In this document: positions 16,839 through 24,992 of the stretch, in pieces
Layout of the letters: every line of letters begins with the position of its first letter
Position numbering within the stretch: the first letter of the stretch is position 1
Assembly: GCF_030145185.1 (NCBI RefSeq)
Contig: NZ_JAQYWB010000050.1
Location: forward strand, 1 to 41,521
From: Desulfoluna sp.
Lineage (GTDB): Bacteria > Desulfobacterota > Desulfobacteria > Desulfobacterales > Desulfolunaceae
DNA length: 41,521 nucleotides
Direction: 5' to 3'
Position numbers and translations under genes: made by a program
Notes under the pieces: model-generated
The model's input: the letters and a program-made list of their open reading frames with translations, nothing else
Told to the model about the DNA's origin: nothing
Databases searched by the model: none

Positions 16839-17645
16839 GTGAACGCCCCCATGATCGATATCGACGGACTTCGCTTCCACTACCGGGATCGAGGCCTTCT
16901 CTTTGACGCCTTCTCCCTGGCCATTGCCAAAGGAGAGGCGTGGAGCATTATCGGGCCTTCCGGCTGCGGGAAAACCACCCTGCTTTACTTAATGGCCGCC
17001 TTGAATCGACCGGACGCAGGCGTTATCCGTGTGGGCGGAGTCCCCCTGGAGCGCCCCCGCCCCCGCACCGGCCTCGTCCTTCAGGATCACGGCCTCCTGC
17101 CCTGGGCCACGGTGGAGGCGAACACAAAGCTGGGATTTAAAATCCGAGGATTCTACGGCCCCGACGGCAGGCACAGCCCCAAAGATACGGTGAGAGATCG
17201 GACAACCGAAGACGCCCTCACCGACCACTGGCTCTCCTGGCTCGGCATCGATCATTTAAGGGAAAAATACCCCGCCGACCTCTCCCGCGGGCAACGTCAG
17301 CGCGCCGCCATCGCCCGCACCCTGGTCCTCCAGCCCGACCTCCTGCTCATGGACGAGCCCTTCTCCGCCCTGGATGCGCCCATTCGAGAAGAGCTGCAGC
17401 GGGTGATGAACCGCTTTCACCGAGAGACAAAACTCACCAGCCTCACCGTCACCCATGACATCGAAGAGGCGGTGGTCTTAGGAGAAAAAATTCTGATCCT
17501 CTCCGATACCCTGAACCAGGTCCCCACGGTCATTGAAAACCCCCACGCAGGAGACCCTGACCTGCGAAAAAGTGCCCAGTTTCTGGACCAATGCGATCGA
17601 CTGAGACGGCTTCTGGAGCCTCGGAACCGAAAGGGGGAGGCATGA
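16839..17645 (+). CDS. ABC transporter ATP-binding protein (SsuB/TauB-like)
   Basis: A 268-residue nucleotide-binding subunit: Walker A GPSGCGKTT (39-47), Q-loop VLQDHGLLPWATV, signature LSRGQRQRAAIAR (about 148-160), Walker B LLLMDEPFSALD, and the switch His in TVTHDIEEA. The wording LLPWATV is typical of the nitrate/sulfonate/taurine importer subfamily. The gene starts with GTG eight bases after the preceding stop. An ATG at 16851 is an alternative. An insertion of about 20 residues (FYGPDGRHSPKDTVRDRTTE) between the Q-loop and signature is longer than in SsuB. Confidence 0.93.
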   Translation: MNAPMIDIDGLRFHYRDRGLLFDAFSLAIAKGEAWSIIGPSGCGKTTLLYLMAALNRPDAGVIRVGGVPLERPRPRTGLVLQDHGLLPWATVEANTKLGFKIRGFYGPDGRHSPKDTVRDRTTEDALTDHWLSWLGIDHLREKYPADLSRGQRQRAAIARTLVLQPDLLLMDEPFSALDAPIREELQRVMNRFHRETKLTSLTVTHDIEEAVVLGEKILILSDTLNQVPTVIENPHAGDPDLRKSAQFLDQCDRLRRLLEPRNRKGEA

Positions 17646-18391
17646 GCGAATCCCGGCAACGCACCACCCCCATGGGGACTCTCCTGGGCAGCCTGACCCT
17701 GCTTCTTCTCTGGCAGGGAGCGTCCATGCTCCTCGCGCGCCCCATCCTGCCGCCCCCCACCGTCGTCGTGCCCCTGTTCCTCGCCGCCCTCCCCGGAGAC
17801 CTGGGCCTTCACCTTTTGGCCAGCACCGCCCGAGTCCTGGCGGCTGTCTTCCTTGCCGTGATCACCGCAGCCCCCTTGGGCCTGGCCCTGGGCCAGTTAC
17901 CGAAACTCGATCGCATCATGGGACCGCTCATCGCCATCATCTACCCCATCCCCAAGATCATCTTCCTTCCCGTGATCTATGTGCTGCTGGGCATCACCGA
18001 TTTTTCTAAGATCATCCTCATCGCCATCATCATCTTCTTCCAGATCCTGGTGGTGGTCAGAGACGAGGCGGCAGGACTCCGCCGTGAACTCATCGTCTCG
18101 GTCCAATCCCTGGGAGCCGGCAGACGCGCCCTGTTCCGTTATGTCTATCTCCCGGCCTCCATCCCGGCTGTCTTAACGGCCCTGAGGGTCTCCGTGGGCA
18201 CCGCCGTGGCGGTCCTCTTCATCGCCGAACAGTCCTTAACCAGTTGGGGCTTGGGCTATTACATCGTGGTGGAGACCTATCAGGTGCTCATGTACCCGGA
18301 AATGTACACCGGCATCATGGCCATGGGGCTCCTGGGAGCCTCTCTTTATGGACTGATCCACGCCATTGAAACGCGCTATTCAAAGGGATAA
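17642..18391 (+). CDS. ABC transporter permease (SsuC/TauC-like)
   Basis: The 249-residue inner-membrane protein has about six hydrophobic segments. The EAA loop region reads VVRDEAAGLRRELIVSVQSLGAGRRALFRYVYLPASIPAVLTALR, given here only to show its order: E-A-A, then G-A, then the LPASIP motif that docks the ATPase. The start ATG overlaps the stop of the ATP-binding gene (ATGA) with gggggagg upstream. With the two preceding genes it forms a complete importer. Confidence 0.92.
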   Translation: MSESRQRTTPMGTLLGSLTLLLLWQGASMLLARPILPPPTVVVPLFLAALPGDLGLHLLASTARVLAAVFLAVITAAPLGLALGQLPKLDRIMGPLIAIIYPIPKIIFLPVIYVLLGITDFSKIILIAIIIFFQILVVVRDEAAGLRRELIVSVQSLGAGRRALFRYVYLPASIPAVLTALRVSVGTAVAVLFIAEQSLTSWGLGYYIVVETYQVLMYPEMYTGIMAMGLLGASLYGLIHAIETRYSKG

Positions 18392-18411
18392 ATATGCGCA
18401 CATAAAATGAC

Positions 18412-18642
18412 CCCTATCGCCTATTGCCTTTAGCCCTTAGCCTATCGCCTATTGCCCTTAGCCTTTAGCCTATTGCCCTTAGCCTTTAGCCTATTGCCCT
18501 TAGCCTTTAGCCTATTGCCCTTAGCCTTTAGCCTATTGCCCTTAGCCCTTAGCCTATCGCCTATCGCCCTTAGCCTTTAGCCTATTGCCCTTAGCCTTTA
18601 GCCTATCGCCCTTAGCCCTTAGCCTATCGCCCATCGCCCTTC
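18412..18642 (+). repeat. Heptamer tandem array, 33 units
   Basis: Thirty-three consecutive 7-bp units with no slippage of register. The units are chiefly GCCTATT, GCCTATC, GCCCTTA and GCCTTTA, ordered into a higher-order 21-bp repeat (GCCCTTA-GCCTTTA-GCCTATT) in the centre and more mixed at the ends. The array starts 20 bases after the permease stop and ends 18 bases before the prenyltransferase ATG, so it occupies nearly the whole gap. Short tandem heptamers are known from cyanobacteria and some other bacteria and are prone to length change. Confidence 0.9.
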
Positions 18643-18660
18643 CCTCTTCCGGAGTCTCCT

Positions 18661-19560
18661 ATGATTTCTACAACAAAAACAATCCAAACCATCACGGCAT
18701 CGCCCTGGTTCCTTGCCATCCGCCCCAAGACCCTGCCCGCCTCTGCCGCCCCGGTGATCGTGGGCACCGCCTGTGCCGCAGGCGACGGGGGATTCGCCTT
18801 GCTGCCAGCCCTGGCGGCCCTGTTGGGCGCCCTGCTCCTGCAGGTGGCCGTCAACCTGGCCAACGACTACTTTGATGACAAAAACGGCATCGATTCAGAA
18901 GAACGGGTCGGCCCCATACGCGTCACCCAGAGCGGCCTGATTCCTGCCCGGGCTGTCTTCACCGCCATGGGGGTCTGCCTTGTGCTGGCCTCGGCGGTCG
19001 GTGTCTACCTCATGATGAAGGGCGGCCTCCCCATTCTTCTCATCGGCCTCGCCTGCATCCTCTCAACCCTTGCGTACAGCGGCGGCCCCTACCCCATCGC
19101 CTCCAACGGCCTGGGTGAAATATTTGCCTTTTTCTTCTTCGGGCCCGTGGCTGTCTGCGGCGCCTACTACGTGCAGACCCTCCAGATGGGCCTGCGCCCC
19201 TTCATCGCCTCCATCCCGACAGGACTGCTGGTGGCAGCCATCATGAACGTCAACAACTTAAGAGACATCCACACGGACACCGCCGCCGGCAAGCGAACCT
19301 TGGCCGTTCGACTGGGTCGAGGGAAAAGCTCGGTGATCTGTGGGCTTCTGATCCTGATTCCCTTTCTCATGCTCCCCCTGCTCCACCTTTTCGGCGTGAT
19401 CAGCGGCTTCGGCTACCTGGCTCTGGGGTCTGCCCCCCTCACCCTGCCCCTGCTGCACGCCCTGTTTTACGTGGAAGGCACCCCGTTAAACCAGACGCTG
19501 GCCAAAACCGCCCAACTTTCGGTCCTCTTCAGCCTCCTGCTTGCCATCGGGCTCCTCTAA
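18661..19560 (+). CDS. menA: MenA-like UbiA-family prenyltransferase
   Basis: A 299-residue polytopic membrane protein with about eight helices. It carries the first Asp-rich motif NDYFDDKNGID (from N68) and the second, NNLRDIHTDTAAGKRTLAVRLG (near 195-216). These bind the Mg-diphosphate of a polyprenyl donor. The sequence pattern matches 1,4-dihydroxy-2-naphthoate octaprenyltransferase (MenA), the menaquinone step that attaches the tail. ggag lies seven bases before the ATG, immediately after the heptamer array. No other menaquinone gene is nearby, so exact substrate assignment (menaquinone versus futalosine-route naphthoate) is inferred. Confidence 0.85.
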   Translation: MISTTKTIQTITASPWFLAIRPKTLPASAAPVIVGTACAAGDGGFALLPALAALLGALLLQVAVNLANDYFDDKNGIDSEERVGPIRVTQSGLIPARAVFTAMGVCLVLASAVGVYLMMKGGLPILLIGLACILSTLAYSGGPYPIASNGLGEIFAFFFFGPVAVCGAYYVQTLQMGLRPFIASIPTGLLVAAIMNVNNLRDIHTDTAAGKRTLAVRLGRGKSSVICGLLILIPFLMLPLLHLFGVISGFGYLALGSAPLTLPLLHALFYVEGTPLNQTLAKTAQLSVLFSLLLAIGLL

Positions 19561-19565
19561 GAAAA

Positions 19566-19598
19566 GACAGGTCATGGCCGCTCCTGCCATGGCCTGTC
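19566..19598 (+). terminator. Hairpin after menA
   Basis: GACAGGTCATGGC (19566-19578) pairs with GCCATGGCCTGTC (19586-19598), a 13-bp stem with one G-T pair and a seven-base loop. No T-run follows, so it may be an mRNA 3' end stabiliser or a weak terminator. Confidence 0.55.
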
Positions 19599-20452
19599 CC
19601 CGAACAATCCTCGGTCGGCCTTCGCAATAAAACAGAACGCTCATGATATCCGCCCATTGGCGAAATCAGGCGAACGTCCCATCAACATCGTTTCGCACAT
19701 ATGTGATATATCAGATATCAAACAATTTCACGCGATTCCCCTCATTTTAAAGGGTACCAACCCCTCGCCTGCGACCACATTTAACGTTAACGTAAGCTCT
19801 TGCCGCGAAAAAAATAACGTTACCTCTCCTTGCATTATTCGGCCTATCGGCATAAAGCCCGAATAAAATTCGGATCGGTCACCCCCCTTTTTGTAAGTCA
19901 TTCTAAAACTTATCCCGATAAAACCGTCCAAACCCATATTTTTCCATTGATTCGTGCCTCTCCGAATCAAGTCGACACCACGATATCTCACTCAATTTTT
20001 TCTTGAACTGTCATATAAACTGTGTTTTGGTTCGGCCTTAACGGTCTAACTAATGATTTAAAGCGCTGCACTCATGTTGCGTACCTTTGTTGAGTTCTCC
20101 TGAATGATAGAGAGAAGTCCCCAGGTTAAATTTGCTCATCCTTTATAATATGAGCCCGCGATACCATACGTGGTGATTGCAAACCTCTCTTCATCATGGA
20201 TACGTCTGTCTGAGCAGAAGAACACGATCCGTACGACCTGACCGCCTATATTATTGCATGACTCACGACGTGTATAAAATCGCTGAGATCCGGCGACAGA
20301 TCGGTGAAATCAACCAGCCTCACCACGCCGCCAACAAAAGACGTTCATGCCTTTCAGGAGACAGGAATCAGCAGCGCTATAACCACCGCCATCCGCATCA
20401 CGATAATTTTGATTTAAAATATATTTAAGATCACTTGAGAAGGAGAATTGTC
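19599..20452. other. Long AT-rich intergenic region before glutamate synthase-like gene
   Basis: About 850 bp with no supported gene and none of the GC-rich repeat families seen elsewhere. It contains overlapping palindromes at 19696-19719, a second AT-rich stretch around ttaacgttaacg (19781-19792) and ataacgttacc, and a tataat hexamer (20144-20149) with no good -35. The final 50 bases are strongly AT-rich before the ribosome site. Confidence 0.5.
19696..19719. promoter_or_regulatory. Cluster of overlapping palindromes
   Basis: CACATATGTG (19696-19705), GATATATC (19705-19712) and GATATC (19714-19719) overlap or abut. Such stacking suggests an operator, but no regulator can be assigned and chance in AT-rich DNA is possible. 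Confidence 0.25.
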
Positions 20453-22090
20453 ATGCGTTTTGCCAAGAACAACGATGTACTCGGAACCGTAAACCGTGGA
20501 AACCCCGCTGAATCAGGTCTTTGCACCCTTTGCCGCGCCGATTGTCAGGGCAAATGCGAAACCTGGCTTTCCAGTATGGTTGGCCGTAAACTTCTCTATC
20601 CCCGTGATTTCGGAGTCGTCACCGCCGGCGCCAACAACACCACACACCTAGGTGTTTCCTATAACTCCCTGCGAATTCAGGGTTATGCCTACGGCGCACT
20701 GGGCTTACAAGACCACCTCACAAGCGACCCGGACGACTGCATCTTCCCCAACGTGGATTTGACCACCGAATTCGGCAATGAGATCAAGACCAAATGCCGT
20801 ATGCCCCTGATGACCGGCGCCCTGGGTTCCACCTTCATCGCCGCCAAATACTGGGATTCCTTCGCCATTGGTTGTGCCTTAACCGGCATTCCCATCGTCA
20901 TCGGTGAAAACGTCGTGGGCGTGGACCAGAAGTCCATCATCGAAAACGGCCAGGTGAAGAACTCTCCCGAGCTCGACCGCCGCATCGACACCTACCTGCG
21001 CTACTATGACGGCTACGGCGCCATCATCGTTCAGCTTAACGTGGAAGACACCCGAAACGGCGTGGCCGAATACGTGGCTGGAAAATACGGCGACAAGTGC
21101 ATCATCGAGCTGAAATGGGGCCAGGGCGCCAAGGACATCGGCGGGGAGATTCAGGTCTCCAGCCTCGATTACGCCATCTTCCTTAAAGAGCGCGGCTACG
21201 TGGTCGACCCCAACCCTCTGCTCCCTGAAGTTCAGGAAGCATTCAAGAGTGGGTCCATCAAGACCTTCGCACGACACAGCCGCCTGGGCGGAACCAACCT
21301 CTCCAGCGTGGAGCTCGTTCGCGAAGACTTCATGAAGAGCGTGGACTACCTCCGCAGCCTGGGATTTGCACGCATTTCCCTTAAAACCGGGTCCTACGGT
21401 ATGGAAGAGCTGGCCATGGCCATCAAGTTCGCCTCCGAAGCCAAACTGGACCTTCTGACCATTGACGGCGCCGGCGGCGGCACTGGCATGAGCCCCTGGA
21501 ACATGATGCAGAGCTGGGGCGTCCCTTCCATCAACCTCCACTCCAAAGCGTACGAATACGCAGCGGCCCTTGCGGCCAGTGGACAGGACGTTGTGGATAT
21601 CTCCTTTGCCGGCGGCTTTGCCCTGGAAGACAGCATCTACAAAGGCCTCGCCCTGGGCGCCCCCTTCACCAAGATGATCTGCATGGGCCGCGCGCTCATG
21701 ATCCCGGGCTTCCTGGGAGCCAACATCGAAGGTGCCATCAACCACGAGCGCAAAGAGAAGATCAACGGCAACTGGGATGCCCTTCCCAAGACCGTTACCC
21801 AGTTCGGAACCACCCCCCAGGAGATCTTCTCCTGCTACTACGACGTAGAGAAGAAGGTGGGTAAAGAGGAGATGGCCAACATTCCTTATGGCGCCCTGGG
21901 CATCTGGACCCTCACCGACAAACTCGGCTGCGGCATCCAGCAGCTCATGGCCGGAGCCCGTCGTTTCTCCATGAAAACCCTGAGCCGAAACGACATCTTC
22001 GCAGCCAACCGCGAGACCGCCGAAGAGACAGGTATCCTGCACATTTCAGACAGCAATGACCAGTCCGCTCGAAAGATCCTCCTGGGTTAA
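20453..22090 (+). CDS. FMN-binding glutamate synthase-family protein (stand-alone GltB central domain)
   Basis: The 545-residue protein is the FMN/synthase domain of glutamate synthase without the amidotransferase domain. Key stretches are VGVDQKSIIENG, IIELKWGQGAKDIGG (an equivalent of the KxGxGAKPGxGG signature), LTIDGAGGGTGMSPW (phosphate and FMN binding) and DISFAGGFALEDSIYKGLALGA. A Cys cluster, C24-x2-C27-x3-C31-x3-C35, precedes it and could hold an iron-sulfur centre. The start at 20453 is fixed by aggag at 20441-20445; an in-frame TTG at 20435 lies upstream of that site. It is monocistronic, with a terminator at 22137. The reaction is probably glutamate-synthase-like, but the ammonia source and electron donor are unknown. 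Confidence 0.88.
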   Translation: MRFAKNNDVLGTVNRGNPAESGLCTLCRADCQGKCETWLSSMVGRKLLYPRDFGVVTAGANNTTHLGVSYNSLRIQGYAYGALGLQDHLTSDPDDCIFPNVDLTTEFGNEIKTKCRMPLMTGALGSTFIAAKYWDSFAIGCALTGIPIVIGENVVGVDQKSIIENGQVKNSPELDRRIDTYLRYYDGYGAIIVQLNVEDTRNGVAEYVAGKYGDKCIIELKWGQGAKDIGGEIQVSSLDYAIFLKERGYVVDPNPLLPEVQEAFKSGSIKTFARHSRLGGTNLSSVELVREDFMKSVDYLRSLGFARISLKTGSYGMEELAMAIKFASEAKLDLLTIDGAGGGTGMSPWNMMQSWGVPSINLHSKAYEYAAALAASGQDVVDISFAGGFALEDSIYKGLALGAPFTKMICMGRALMIPGFLGANIEGAINHERKEKINGNWDALPKTVTQFGTTPQEIFSCYYDVEKKVGKEEMANIPYGALGIWTLTDKLGCGIQQLMAGARRFSMKTLSRNDIFAANRETAEETGILHISDSNDQSARKILLG

Positions 22091-22128
22091 TCCCCTTGAG
22101 GAGACCGCGTCGTTGGTCACAGTATGAA

Positions 22129-22162
22129 TAAAAAAAGCCCCCGGATTTCGGGGGCTTTTTTT
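22129..22162. terminator. Bidirectional rho-independent terminator
   Basis: GCCCCCG (22137-22143) pairs with CGGGGGC (22149-22155), with a run of A before and TTTTTTT (22156-22162) after. It serves the glutamate synthase-like gene and, read on the other strand, the sulfotransferase whose stop codon begins at 22163. Confidence 0.9.
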
Positions 22163-22796
22163 ATGAAGAGAGGCAGTCTGGCATATCGGTGCGAAGATTA
22201 GGAACGGTTTTGCGGACCTCATCGAGGGTCTCGGGGCGGGAGCGGTAAAGGCTGCGGTCTACCTGGGCGGCCCCTTTTTCAATATCGGTCACGGGCCAAC
22301 CGGCCTGGCACAGGCGCGTCAGCACCCCTGCCGGATCGCTTAGCATCTCCGCATGGGCCACAGGCAGGATCTCCGAATCGCCCCTGGCCTTCACGTCCCG
22401 CACCACCGCCTCCACCAGTTCGTGGTACCGCTGCAGGACAAAGGGCGGACGACGCTGGAACATCTTAAGGTAACTGACCTCAATCTCTTTGGGATCACGC
22501 GTCATAAAACAGATGCGATAACGATGGACAGGCAACCCCTTGAGCCGCCAGTGAAGCACTTTGATCAGCTCCCCATCAAACATTCCCGGAAACCCGGGGT
22601 CATCAAACTCTCCCCGGCCCAACTCAAAAAAGCCCTCCGGGTTGGGATGGTAATCCCCGCGACCGTATTTCTTTCCAAGTACCTCATCCTTGCGGCTGTT
22701 ATACCGTGCGGCAAGCCCCGCCCCCTGCAGAGCCTTCATCATCATTGAGGTCCCGGAACGCATGTATCCCGACACAATATACACCGGCTTCTCCAT
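22161..22796 (-). CDS. Sulfotransferase-family protein
   Basis: The 211-residue protein begins MEKPVYIVSGYMRSGTSMMM, the 5'-phosphosulfate loop (SGxxRSGTS) of PAPS-dependent sulfotransferases. Later, CFMTRDPKEIEVSYLKMF provides the 3'-phosphate Arg and Ser. Sulfotransferases move sulfate from PAPS to hydroxyl or amino groups; the acceptor is unknown. The protein is short, so it may be a minimal member. The gene diverges from an APS kinase (23029), the enzyme that makes PAPS, which supports the assignment. gggag precedes the start. Confidence 0.85.
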   Translation of the reverse strand: MEKPVYIVSGYMRSGTSMMMKALQGAGLAARYNSRKDEVLGKKYGRGDYHPNPEGFFELGRGEFDDPGFPGMFDGELIKVLHWRLKGLPVHRYRICFMTRDPKEIEVSYLKMFQRRPPFVLQRYHELVEAVVRDVKARGDSEILPVAHAEMLSDPAGVLTRLCQAGWPVTDIEKGAAQVDRSLYRSRPETLDEVRKTVPNLRTDMPDCLSS

Positions 22797-23028
22797 TCTC
22801 CCACTCCCCTTCCATCAAGACGTTTTCCCTTCGTATAGTACACCTTGTGCCCCCACGCCACCCCTTTCCGGCCAGGTGAGCCGCCTTATCCCTGATCTTT
22901 CACGAGTCGAGGGTTTGATCGCGCCAGGCCCAAGGAGGCAAATCGGACAAAGGTCTTTTCTCTCATTGCTTCCAATGGTATGAACGAACCGCGTCCACAC
23001 GGTACCCCCAATCAAGAAGGAATCCCCC

Positions 23029-23625
23029 ATGGCCCCGCGAATCTTCACCCACAACCACCCTGTCAACCCGGAGATGCGCGCCGCCCGCATGGGCCATCGT
23101 CCCCTGCTTCTCTGGTTCACCGGCCTGAGCGGTTCGGGAAAATCAACCCTGGCAGGACACCTTGAGCTTCGCTTTCATCAGGAAGGGTTACACACCTTTC
23201 TTCTGGACGGCGACAATGTTCGTTCCGGGCTCAACCGGGACTTGGGACTCTCCACAGCCGACCGAAACGAGAACATCCGCCGGATCGGCGAAGTGGCCGG
23301 GCTCTTCTTAGATGCCGGACTCATCACCCTTTGTGCCTTCATCAGCCCGTTTCGCAAAGAGCGGGAGGCCCTCCGAACCCAATTCGGAGACCGGTTCATC
23401 GAAATCCACGTGACCACCCCCCTTGAGGTCTGCCGACAGCGGGACCCAAAAGGCCTTTATGCTAAAAGCGACCGCGAGCCCCTCTCCTGTATGACCGGCG
23501 TGGATGCCCCCTACGAGCCCCCACAGGCCCCCGAAATCCAATTGGACACCACCCACTTAAGCCTTGACGCCTGCACTCTCCTGCTCTTCAACCAGATCGC
23601 CCCTGTTCTGAAAAAGGGATCCTGA
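23029..23625 (+). CDS. cysC: Adenylylsulfate (APS) kinase
   Basis: The 198-residue kinase has the P-loop TGLSGSGKST (near 36), LDGDNVRSGLNRDLG (substrate pocket), the NENIRRIGEVAGL helix, ISPFRKER and YAKSDREPLSCMTGVDAPYEPP, all in the CysC order. It phosphorylates adenosine-5'-phosphosulfate to PAPS in the cytoplasm. aagga lies seven to eight bases before the ATG. The stop is one base from the start of the DMT transporter gene, so the two are co-transcribed. Confidence 0.95.
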   Translation: MAPRIFTHNHPVNPEMRAARMGHRPLLLWFTGLSGSGKSTLAGHLELRFHQEGLHTFLLDGDNVRSGLNRDLGLSTADRNENIRRIGEVAGLFLDAGLITLCAFISPFRKEREALRTQFGDRFIEIHVTTPLEVCRQRDPKGLYAKSDREPLSCMTGVDAPYEPPQAPEIQLDTTHLSLDACTLLLFNQIAPVLKKGS

Positions 23626-23626
23626 A

Positions 23627-24535
23627 ATGGAATTCACCGCCATCGTCCTCATCATTGTCTCCGCCTTCACCCACGCCGGCTGGAACCTTTTGGGAAAACA
23701 CGAGCACCCCACCCTCGCCTTTTTCCTCGTGGGAACCGTCATCGGGACCCTTTGCCTCTCACCGATGGTGATGCCCGTGCTCTCCAATGTGAGTCAATTC
23801 CCGGCCTCTGTCTGGATCCCCCTGACCCTTGGCGGCCTCTTTCAATGTCTCTACTACACCAGCCTCTCCGCGGCCTACCGAAGCGGTGAACTCTCCGTGG
23901 TCTATCCCATTGCCAGGGCCTTTCCCGTGATCTTCGTGGCCCTCGGTGCCTTTCTGCTGGGACGGGGAGACACCCTCTCGCTTCACTGCCTGCTGGGTGG
24001 GGCCTTCATCATAGCCGGCTGCTTTGTGCTGCCCCTGGCCTCCTTCCATGAAATTAAACCCGCAAACTACCTCAACCGCACCTCGGCCATCGCCCTCCTC
24101 GTGGCCCTCTGCACCGTGGTCTACTCCCTGGCCGATGACCATTGCCTCCGCCTGCTCTCGCCCCTGACAGGCCAGAGACTCTCTTCATTCCGGCTCTCCG
24201 TGCTCTACCTCTTCGTCCAGAACCTCACCAGCATCAGCTTCATGCTCCTGCTCGTTCTCTTCAGGGCCCAAGGGAGACAACGACTCCGACAGGTCATCAC
24301 CCGACGCCTTAAAAATGCCGCCATCACCGGCATCGGCGTCTCCGGGACCTACAGCCTGGTGCTCACCGCCATGAACTTTGCCTCGGACGTCACCTACGTA
24401 GTGGCCTTCCGCCAGCTCAGCATCCCCATCGGTGCCCTCATGGGCATGGGCATCCTCAAAGAGAGCCGCACCGCCCCGAAATTTGCGGGTATTTTTATTA
24501 TGTCCATCGGGCTCGTGCTCGTGGCCATCGGGTAA
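23627..24535 (+). CDS. DMT/EamA-superfamily transporter
   Basis: A 302-residue membrane protein with about ten predicted helices arranged as two EamA-like halves. SVVYPIARAFPVIFVALGAFLLG in the first half and YVVAFRQLSIPIGALMGMGILKE in the second are the paired signature helices of the family. Members export metabolites, drugs or amino acids. The gene begins one base after the cysC stop, so a link to sulfate activation or export of a sulfated product is possible but unproven. Confidence 0.85.
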   Translation: MEFTAIVLIIVSAFTHAGWNLLGKHEHPTLAFFLVGTVIGTLCLSPMVMPVLSNVSQFPASVWIPLTLGGLFQCLYYTSLSAAYRSGELSVVYPIARAFPVIFVALGAFLLGRGDTLSLHCLLGGAFIIAGCFVLPLASFHEIKPANYLNRTSAIALLVALCTVVYSLADDHCLRLLSPLTGQRLSSFRLSVLYLFVQNLTSISFMLLLVLFRAQGRQRLRQVITRRLKNAAITGIGVSGTYSLVLTAMNFASDVTYVVAFRQLSIPIGALMGMGILKESRTAPKFAGIFIMSIGLVLVAIG

Positions 24536-24550
24536 GGGCATGAAAAAAAA

Positions 24551-24599
24551 GCCTCCGGCAAGGTGACGCCACCTTGAAAGCGGGTTTGCGAATGCGCAG
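24551..24599 (+). repeat. Family B hairpin repeat
   Basis: gcctccgg followed directly by caaggtgacgccaccttg (stem CAAGGTG/CACCTTG, loop ACGC) and aaagcgggtttgcgaatgcg. It lies 15 bases after the DMT transporter stop, in the orientation of the 7803 copy. Confidence 0.65.
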
Positions 24600-24780
24600 G
24601 GAGTATGAAGGTCGGCACCGTACGCCACAAATGCGTGATTTGGGCCTGGGTCAAATCAGGGTTACACGTTTAAATGTGGCCCATCATCTCGGACCACATT
24701 TGTTGAAAAGTTAAAGAGAGCTGGGGCCCACAGAAAAAGAGCATTGCCAAGGTTTTGAGAATGGAGTGGAAGCAACACCA

Positions 24781-24841
24781 CACCCTCCTGGGCGCGCCGT
24801 GCTCCGCCGCGGCTTTTTTTGCCGGGGGGCTTGCCCCGGCC
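24781..24841 (-). repeat. Family C repeat
   Basis: Reverse complement of the unit at 31891-31951: ggggcaagcccc hairpin, a run of A, ccgcggcggagcacggcgcg and caggagggtg. The match extends through the conserved ccctcctg at the left end. Confidence 0.6.
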
Positions 24842-24952
24842 AGAGTTCCCCTGAAATGCTTATTATTGAACCAAGCCCAAAAGAGGTTCCGGTGGAAAGG
24901 GGGCGCAAGGGCACCCTTATGTGATGCGTTGCCGACGGTGTGGGGGATGTGA

Positions 24953-24975
24953 GGTAGGGTGTGCTTGCGCACCGT
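24953..24975 (+). repeat. Family D solo end
   Basis: gtagggtgtgcttgcgcacc is the left end of the 3148-3269 element with one dyad; the right end is missing. It abuts the DUF1016 relic. Confidence 0.45.
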
Positions 24976-24992
24976 GGACCCACCGTAACGGT

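Noticed and set aside
18412-18642. CRISPR array
   Set aside because: The repeat unit is 7 bp with no unique spacers, and no cas genes are nearby; it is a tandem microsatellite-like array.
15865-19560. A quinone-precursor uptake operon joining the ABC transporter to the MenA-like gene
   Set aside because: The genes are adjacent and co-directional, but a 269-bp gap with a heptamer array separates them and the binding protein gives no ligand clue, so functional linkage is not supported.
19657-19866. Small plus-strand gene of 69 codons in the long gap before the glutamate synthase-like gene
   Set aside because: No ribosome site, no family resemblance and biased composition; not supported as coding.
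20879-22042. Long minus-strand frame (387 codons) opposite the glutamate synthase-like gene
   Set aside because: It is antisense to a gene with clear family motifs and a good ribosome site; its protein is rich in Gly, His and Val as expected of a shadow frame.
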